Source of the DNA: Thamnaconus septentrionalis
Taxonomy: Eukaryota > Chordata > Actinopteri > Tetraodontiformes > Monacanthidae
NCBI GenBank assembly: GCA_009823395.1
Contig: CM020503.1
Span: forward strand, 1,449,001 to 1,513,000
Length of the DNA: 64,000 nucleotides
Reading direction: 5' to 3'
The notes under the pieces were generated by a model, which made no database searches, was not told the DNA's origin, and saw nothing but the letters and a program-made list of their open reading frames with translations. Shown piece by piece: positions 57,101-64,000 of this stretch. A program made the translations under genes and the position numbers. Every line of letters starts with the position of its first letter. Positions within the stretch are counted from its first letter, which is position 1.

Positions 57101-59082
57101 AAACTTCAGTTTCTTCGAACCCCTCGAACGCTCACAGCAGGGATGTCTCTCTTCAGAGTCCAACAGTAATCAACCATCATGACTGCATCCCAGCGTCCCT
57201 GATACCTGGTCTCCATCTCATTTTTGTCCTGATGGAATCCCCCCCCCATACCATGTGTGGTATTAACCATGGTGACCAAGCTTTATCCTGGTCACCAAGT
57301 TTAATACCAAAATAAGCATGGTAACGTAGTGTTCAAGACATATTGGTCTATTTAATGACAGCGGGTTGCGGGGTTGTGGCGGGTTGTGACAATTGACGCG
57401 GTTGTGCGGGGCGGCTGGAATGAGTCCAATTATTGATAACTTCTCCAAATATTACACACTTAACCTTCAAAGCGGAGCCATCTTTCAGGTTTGACCTCTT
57501 ACAAGTGAACACACACACAGGCAGACACACAATGAGCTCCGTCAACCAGATACAGATGACTGAAAAAAATAACGACTGGCTGGAAAGGAATTTGTGTGAA
57601 TTGGTGTGAATTTATCACTGGTACGACCCTGCAGAGTTGCTACATCATCTCAATACAGCCAAGAAGTAACCAATGTTAAACATATTTAACATCTCACTTC
57701 ACTGTGAAACATAAAACAGCTTTGTTTCTTCAGGTGTGAAAAGCCAACAAAATACACACAAAGCTGAAAAATTAAACTTTACTTACTCGCCTTTGACTCG
57801 GACTATTTTTACATCATAGCATCATGCTGTCACCTTACTGGAGTGAAGCCCTGAATAACCCTCTCCACCCCTCCCCCAATCCTTTGTTAAAGTCTGATTA
57901 AAACGAAAACTTTTCTGGCTTTGCTGAAGGTGCAATTTTTGGCCTAAGCGCTTCCTGGTTACGTGACATTTATCCACGGCAGACGCTGTCACACGGTCAG
58001 TAAACATCGACATTCATCTCATGTAGGACGGCGTCTTGGAACATCCGTGCCTGCTGGCTCACCGCTCTGCAGACTTCTGAACATCACTAGGAGCAGATCT
58101 TAAATTCTGATGAACCCGTCTTCAAAGAGAATTAGAATTGAGGACAGTTTGGATAAAGAAAACGCCGAGGCGAGGGGACAGCCGAGACTCAATCTTCTTT
58201 CCCCTCAGCGCTCGGCTCCGATCGACTGCCGCATGTGATTCTGCAGCGGCTGCCTCGCACTCATATCAGCTAATCCCGGTTCAGGGGAGACGTTCAGGGA
58301 CAGTCGGGCCATTGATCCAGCAGCGAGACAAACTACCGCTGAATGGGGAAGAGAGAGGGACAGGTGCGAGTGAGAAAAGGCCAGCCAACAAACTTGGCAC
58401 GGCGGCGGGGTTACAAGAGTGCACAACATGAAGGCGGCTCCGCTGGCCAGATGTTCACACCCCCCACCTGAAGGGGGAGCTCTGCTGATGAGGCAGCGTT
58501 ATTTTCTGGCCAGGGCCTGAGCACAGGACACGTCCTGAAGTTGACTAATTGGCAACACTAATCGAGCGGCGGGGGCCGAGATGAGTCAGGGGTCCATGTC
58601 TATTAGCTGGCTGCTAATCGGCGCCACACGCTGGCCTCCGGGGGGAAGCCAGCTGGACAAGTGCCAGCTCGGCCCAGTGAGCTGGATGAGCGGCTGAAGC
58701 TCGTCAACGGTTGTCGCTAGGATTTCATTTTCATCGTTTCCTCGTGAAATAACAAAATATCCAGAAATTTTGCTGAAGTCAACCTCTGCAGCAGCGAAAC
58801 AGTCTGGATGCCCAGGACGACCGTTCAAGCCCCTGGCAGGCACGACATCCATTCATTCATTACATGAAGACTGGGATGGGACACTGGTGCCTGTGTGTGC
58901 AGAAATAGAAATGACGGAAGCAGATTCCTGCTGCAGCACAGAGGAAATCGACAGCATCAAAACTGTTTAAAGTGTTTCGCTGGCGAAGCGAAAATCTCCT
59001 CTGTGCCATTATTTCGTCGCCAAAAATACACAACTGCAAGATTGAATGTGATGATAAGGTGACGATGTAAGAGAACAAGTCA

Positions 59083-59316
59083 TTCATCCATCCATCCACT
59101 TTCTATCACAGCCTCTCCTGCACTGAGGGTTGATGGGGGTGCTGGAGTCTGTCCCAGCTGTCCTGGTGTGAAGGCGGGTTGCGTCCTGAGTCACCAGTTC
59201 ATCGCAGGGCCACACAGGAGACCAACAACCACCCACACTCACACCTGCACAATTTAGAGTTGCCACTTAATTTAATGTGGATGTATTTGGACTGTGGGAG
59301 GAACCTGGAGAGAACT
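59083..59316 (-). mobile_element. degenerate tRNA-SINE (copy 4), head lost
   Basis: Read on the - strand it matches the body and GGAT-type tail of the other SINE copies ('gaactggtgactcaggacgc', 'ctgtgtggccctgcgatgaa'). The head is missing and replaced by a CA array. Confidence 0.65.
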
Positions 59317-59319
59317 CAT

Positions 59320-59360
<41 letters not shown>

Positions 59361-59363
<3 letters not shown>

Positions 59364-59632
59364 CAAGGATCTCCAGTTAGCTGCCATCTTCCACCACCAT
59401 ATTTCTATGGAAGCCTGGTGTGGACAATCCAGCCAGTTTTGTAATTAGGGTGACTGCTCGTGTCTTCAAATAAGCCAACGAAGAAAAAGGTGGACGAGGT
59501 ATCCAGGTTTGGGTGTGCAGGCCACCATAGTTGAAGGGGACGGAGAGTGAAAGATGCTGCAATCTGAAATGTAACCACTTGATGTCGCTGTACCTACTTC
59601 AAAATCTCCAAATATTATACGCTTAACACGCT
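59361..59632. mobile_element. second copy of the MITE-like element, 5' part missing
   Basis: It shares 'ccagttagctgccatcttcc', 'aagcctggtgtggacaatcc', 'ccaacgaagaa' and 'atgtaaccacttgatgtcgc' with 48300-49023, without the nested insertion. Confidence 0.7.
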
Positions 59633-60955
59633 TTTTAACTTGTACAAATGGCAATAAATATCAGTCTACCTATCCTTCAAGGGATGGAGGATGAATTCGT
59701 AAAACACACCTCGATCTACCGCCAAGACCGCCCACTGGCCACCTGTGGTACTGCAGCTACTGACTACTACATACTCCCATCAAGCTGACCTAGGCTCTTC
59801 TTTGTAGCTGACTATTAACCACTAATCACAGAATTTCACCGAATTTTAGAAATTTTCTGACCACAATAATAATAAGCAGAATATTGATACTGTAAACACT
59901 GTCAAGACTGGACGACTGTCAGAAAACACAAGGCAGTCTTCGCAGGAACAACATCGCAAAAATGTTTCCTTGCTTGCTCAAAATGAGCTCAGAAAGAAGA
60001 CGGTTTGCTGGCTCGAGCTGCACACGATCCTCCCGCACCTCAGAGCGCCATTTCTGCACTAACTGCTTTTGCTAAGAAAATAAAAACCAAGCGAGTGTGG
60101 CAATTAAGCCCCCTGATGTGCCGGGGAGGAAGAAGCAGAGTGACGCGGGAGGGGAGGGTGAGGGGAAAATACACTCGGTTGAGACGGCACTTTCAAAGGA
60201 CACCAAGCCTGATGTCTTCCTGAGCGTATGTGCATATTTCAGAATTTCAAAGCTTCAAGTTGCCTGCTTGATAATGAAATCCTGCCACACGTACGCCGAC
60301 TGCTTATACAAATGATCCACAAATCCGTAAACAGGCTCGAGCACTGACTTAGCCCTCCTAAATAAATAAATAAATAAACAATTAAATAAATAAATAAATA
60401 AACACTCTTCATGTCTTCCACCTGGCATTTCATCTGTCAGCCTGCATTTTCTAAGCCTGTGACCAGACGAATGTGTGACGAGGCACCGGAAAAGCATCAC
60501 AGCCTCATGTGAGTAGAAAAAAAAGAAAAAAAAAAAGAATGAAGGAAAGAGAGGGAAAGAAGTCAAAGCTACGCTCACTGACTGGAGCGCTTGCGATGAT
60601 TCAGCTCCGCCCGCACTCACTTGCAGCCTGCTGCCGCCGCCTCCCCTCCACTCTCCCAGCGGCCGACGGCTCAGACGCCTCGCAGGCGGAGCTGAAGCTC
60701 TGGGCCCGGCAGGAGTCTCCGGGGAGGACGGGGTTACAACACGGCTAACAGCAGGCCGTGGCACCGGCCTCTCCGCGGTCGTGTTCCCGCGGCAATTCCC
60801 GCGGGTCACTCCGCTGCCTCTTCGCAGCGGTGATACGCGGAGCTTCACTGCGTAGAAACAATTAGCGCCAGAGTCAGGCAGCCAACTTTAGAGCCTTAAT
60901 GAGTTCAGTGGATTAAGTGGTGGGTTTCATTCCTCTGCAAGGCTGAGTTCAGTGG

Positions 60956-60973
60956 ATTGTGTGTGTGTGTGTG

Positions 60974-61020
<47 letters not shown>

Positions 61021-61031
61021 TGTGTGTGTGT
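60956..61031. repeat. (GT)n microsatellite
   Basis: GT array with TG and AT interruptions. The sequence 'gagttcagtggatt' is duplicated just upstream (60901 and 60945). Confidence 0.92.
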
Positions 61032-62795
61032 TCAGGTAAATGTAAGAGCGTGCCGAGCCTGGAAATGTAGCTGCTGCAGACGACGGTCCGGAACCCGTGG
61101 CTCCTCTTTCTATTAACGATCAGAGGCAGATGCATGTAAAGTGTTAGACTATGGCTGTCATGAATTATTCATGCCTGCGACTGAACTCGTTTGCCTGTGG
61201 AGCGAATCACCCAGGTGTTCAAGTCTCTTCCTTCCTCATAAGCATCACATTCATAATCCCCCAGCAACTCAACCTCACCGTCTTAATGTAATGTCACACT
61301 TTACACTGATATGTTGTGCACGTGTGTTTCCTGGCAAAATGAAAACCTTCGCTGAAATGTAGCAGGCCTCTAATTGTGGAAATGGACTTCACTGAAATGT
61401 TTTTGTGTGGCACCAAAGAGTTGAATTAGTCACTGTTGGCTATAAACTAGAAGTGCAAAGTGCAAAGAATTTGGTCAAAAAGCTCTTCTTCTTTTTTTTT
61501 GTGCCTCTTTTGGACCAACCAAGAATTCCAGTCTGCAGCATCAGTGCTGTCAAGTCCACTTCTTGATTGATTTCACTTTTCTCCTCCGACACGGCAATCC
61601 ATCTCCCACCCATGTGGCTTTTCTCTCTGTAATGATTTTTGCCCCCCCCCCTCCTTTCCCTGTTTTTTTTGTGTGCGGTGGATGTTTTTGAGAGAGAGAG
61701 AAAAAAAACTGATCCAGCTAAAATTATGTGCTATTGTGACAATTTCCCCACAGTTTGTGAGCTTGATATGGATTTATATTTTAGGCAACCCTGAGGGGAA
61801 ACATCAATCCGGCGGCAGTGACAGTGTGAGGCTGCGGCGGGTGTGCAGCTGCACGTTGTTAATCTGTGAGGCTGACTGCAAGCACGCGTGCTGCTGAGCT
61901 GCTAATGTGTCGAACGCAGTCGAAACAAAAGGGTGAAAATATGGCTCTTGTTTTGTCTTTCTGTGTCCAATCTGTTTTATATGCTGTTAGCAAAAATTGC
62001 ATCAATCAACTGCATAAATTACATAAATCATTGATGTTGCCTAAGTGTGTCAGGTGCAAAAGAACGAGATGGGAGAGAAAAACTGACTGAAGAAAATTCT
62101 GGAGTAAGTGGGTCATTTTCAATTCAGTGTCTGTTTCAGTGTCAGTTTTCTTTTTCTTCGTTTTTTGACATTTTATTCATTGTGGGCTTGTAGTTTTTTT
62201 TTGTGTTTTGTTGAAATTTGATTCAACGTGTTTTGAGTTTTTAGTGTTTTGTTGAGATTTCATTGAATGTGCATTTTGAGTTTTTTTTGTTTGTCTGTTT
62301 TTTGAGTGTTTTTTTTTGTAACCGTCTCTCATCACTAAATCTCAATGACGTTTAATTGGCTCTAACTGGTGGGAAACAATGACTGTTGATATGTGGATAA
62401 TGACTTTGGCCCTTTTACAGAACTTTTCAATTGATTTGCAACTCTTTGCACAAATCAAACTTTTAGTGTTGCGCCGCCGATGTTCAGACAGTCATAACGA
62501 TAAAAGTGGGCTTTGAACTCACGCACTGTCGTGATCAACAGCAAAGCAGGAGGATCAGCTACTGCCAGTTCCTGACAGTCGTGACTCTTCGGCAAAGGAA
62601 ACCAGGACGTGGAACGACGTCAGCGTGACTCACATTGTCTGTTCAGCCTCCCGTTCTGGGCGAGCCCAACTTCATCACAACATGTTCCTGCGCAATAAAA
62701 AAGAAGCGAGGGCCCGGTGGTCCCGAGACGCACTGACTGTTGTCACAGCGGCGGCATCAAAGTGAAGTGGCGAGAGCCCTGCCGTTCTGACTCAC

Positions 62796-62870
62796 CCCGT
62801 CCTCCATCCGGAGCGGCGGCGCCACTTCAAAGGACTCTGATAGGTTGCCGCCGCCATTCTGCTGGGCAAA
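62796..62870 (-). promoter_or_regulatory. candidate srcin1 first exon and start region
   Basis: On the - strand a YY1-like CAGAATGGCGGCGGC near 62846-62860 is followed about 50 bases later by a strong donor ACGGG|GTGAGT (62796/62795), in a CpG-rich stretch. The ATG frame here does not phase into the exon at 50778, so it would be a 5' UTR exon if used. Unproven. Confidence 0.3.
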
Positions 62871-63459
62871 CTTAGCGCGCCTCGGAACTGAGACTTCTGA
62901 AGGTGGTTGCGCGGCGGCTGTCAGCTGCGATCTCACTCCCTCCGCACTGCGAGCATCAACTCAACGCACAAACACGGACAGAGCACCTTGTTTCTCTTCC
63001 TCTTAGCAAAAAGCAGGTGTGCCGGCTGTGTGTGCGGACGCTGTCCCACAAGCTCTTCCCTCAAGTGAAGGTCAGCCCAGGTTATCCAGCCGACCCCCCC
63101 ACCCCCACCCTCGCCATCCCTGGCCACCGGCGTCCCTCGCCCTCCAGCAACCGCTTCAGCTCCAACCAACTCCTTCCTTCCTTCCTTCCTTCTCCGCTTT
63201 TCTGGGGTCTTTGAGGGGAAACCGCGATTGGGGAAAAAAAGAAAAAGAGAAAAGAGTGGGATAATCTTGCTGCATGCAGCCGCTGCCGGATCTTCTGCAG
63301 AGAGTGAGAGTGGCTGGGATCACCACGGCGACAAACCCCCAACATTACCCCCACCGCACACCCCCCCCAACAACCCAAATACGAAAAAAGAGGGCAAAAA
63401 ATGTGCAGCTGCTGCTGCTGCTGCCGCTGCTGCTGCAGAAGAGCGGTAGAGACGGATGG

Positions 63460-63515
63460 ATGAGCGGACGGACGGACGGACGGACGGGACGGACGGAGGG
63501 ACGGACGGAGGGATG
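63460..63515. repeat. (GGAC)n microsatellite
   Basis: Tandem GGAC/GGAG units. Confidence 0.9.
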
Positions 63516-63598
63516 AGGCGTACCTGGCCGCTGGTCCTGTGCAGGTCGGTTCCCCCCCGTTGGCTCAGACTCTACATGGTCACTGTGTGTCTTGCACG

Positions 63599-63600
<2 letters not shown>

Positions 63601-63690
<90 letters not shown>
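63601..63690. repeat. (GT)n-(GA)n compound microsatellite
   Basis: A GT array about 60 bases long passes directly into a GA array. Confidence 0.95.
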
Positions 63691-63697
<7 letters not shown>

Positions 63698-63782
63698 TGA
63701 GGAGTGCTGGGAAGTGCACAGTGCAGAGTGGGAGAAGATGTGAGGTGGGGTACTAAAACTCAGCCTCTCTCTCACTCTCACC

Positions 63783-63836
<54 letters not shown>

Positions 63837-63902
63837 CGCTCCCCATCATCACCTCCCCTTACCCCTCCCCTCTCTCTCTCTCTCTCTCGCTCTCTCTCTC
63901 TC
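63783..63902. repeat. (TC)n microsatellite pair
   Basis: Two CT arrays (63783-63833 and 63871-63902) are separated by a C-rich stretch. Together with the GA array at 63661 they could form an inverted pair. Confidence 0.93.
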
Positions 63903-64000
63903 AGTATAATCCCTTCCTCAGTCTTTGGGGACGAGCTGCAAATGAACCAGCTCTATCTCTCCTTTTACCCCTCCCTCCCTCCCTCCCTCCCTCCCTTCCT

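Larger units (their letters stand above)
50779..62795 (-). other. srcin1 5' intron or upstream region
   Basis: Mostly unique AT-rich sequence. It holds CA/GT arrays (51916-51950, 52441-52482, 54075-54126, 59318-59360, 60956-61031), a (CCCCCA)n-type stretch (52300-52330) and an (AATA)n at 60358-60403. A SINE remnant lies at 59083-59316 and a MITE-like copy at 59361-59632. No convincing coding exon was found. Confidence 0.55.

Overview
This is vertebrate nuclear DNA, most likely from a teleost fish. It shows GT-AG introns, long CA/GA microsatellites, tRNA-derived SINEs with intact target-site duplications, and decayed hAT-like elements. There is no bacterial or viral content. Two protein-coding genes lie tail to tail.

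Left end, + strand (1-4.7 kb): the 3' half of a formin of the FMNL family, closest to FMNL1. Ten coding exons carry most of the FH2 actin-assembly domain and the C-terminal DAD autoinhibitory segment. The 5' part of the gene lies outside the window. A 3' UTR with two poly(A) signals ends near 4.7 kb.

Rest of the window, - strand (about 5-64 kb): srcin1 (SRC kinase signaling inhibitor 1, p140Cap/SNIP). Seventeen coding exons were assembled from splice sites, phase and protein similarity recalled from family knowledge. From 5' to 3' they encode the N-terminal region, a 24-nt microexon, the AIP3-like region, a large Pro/Ser/Gly-rich exon, coiled coils, the proline-rich SH3-ligand region and the C terminus (stop at 10222). 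A long AT-rich and purine-rich 3' UTR probably reaches a poly(A) signal at 5052-5057. The N-terminal exons are separated by very large introns (about 8-13 kb), while the C-terminal exons are compact. The initiating exon was not found with confidence; a CpG-rich candidate lies near 62.8 kb.

The introns hold most of the unusual features. These are an 80-bp minisatellite (34.7-35.65 kb) with six perfect copies of the 10-bp palindrome GTCACGTGAC, a CpG-rich block with a perfect CArG box (46.3-47.8 kb), an inverted SINE pair flanking five exons, a 35-bp inverted repeat spaced 1.1 kb apart, and a nested transposon whose empty site exists elsewhere in the window. One conserved srcin1 coding exon (16961-17134) carries a frameshift in the sequence as given. 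No tRNA, rRNA, CRISPR or other coding gene was found.

Functionally, both genes act on the actin cytoskeleton: formin-driven filament assembly (fmnl1) and Src/Csk-linked scaffolding in adhesions and dendritic spines (srcin1). Nothing here shows that they are co-regulated.
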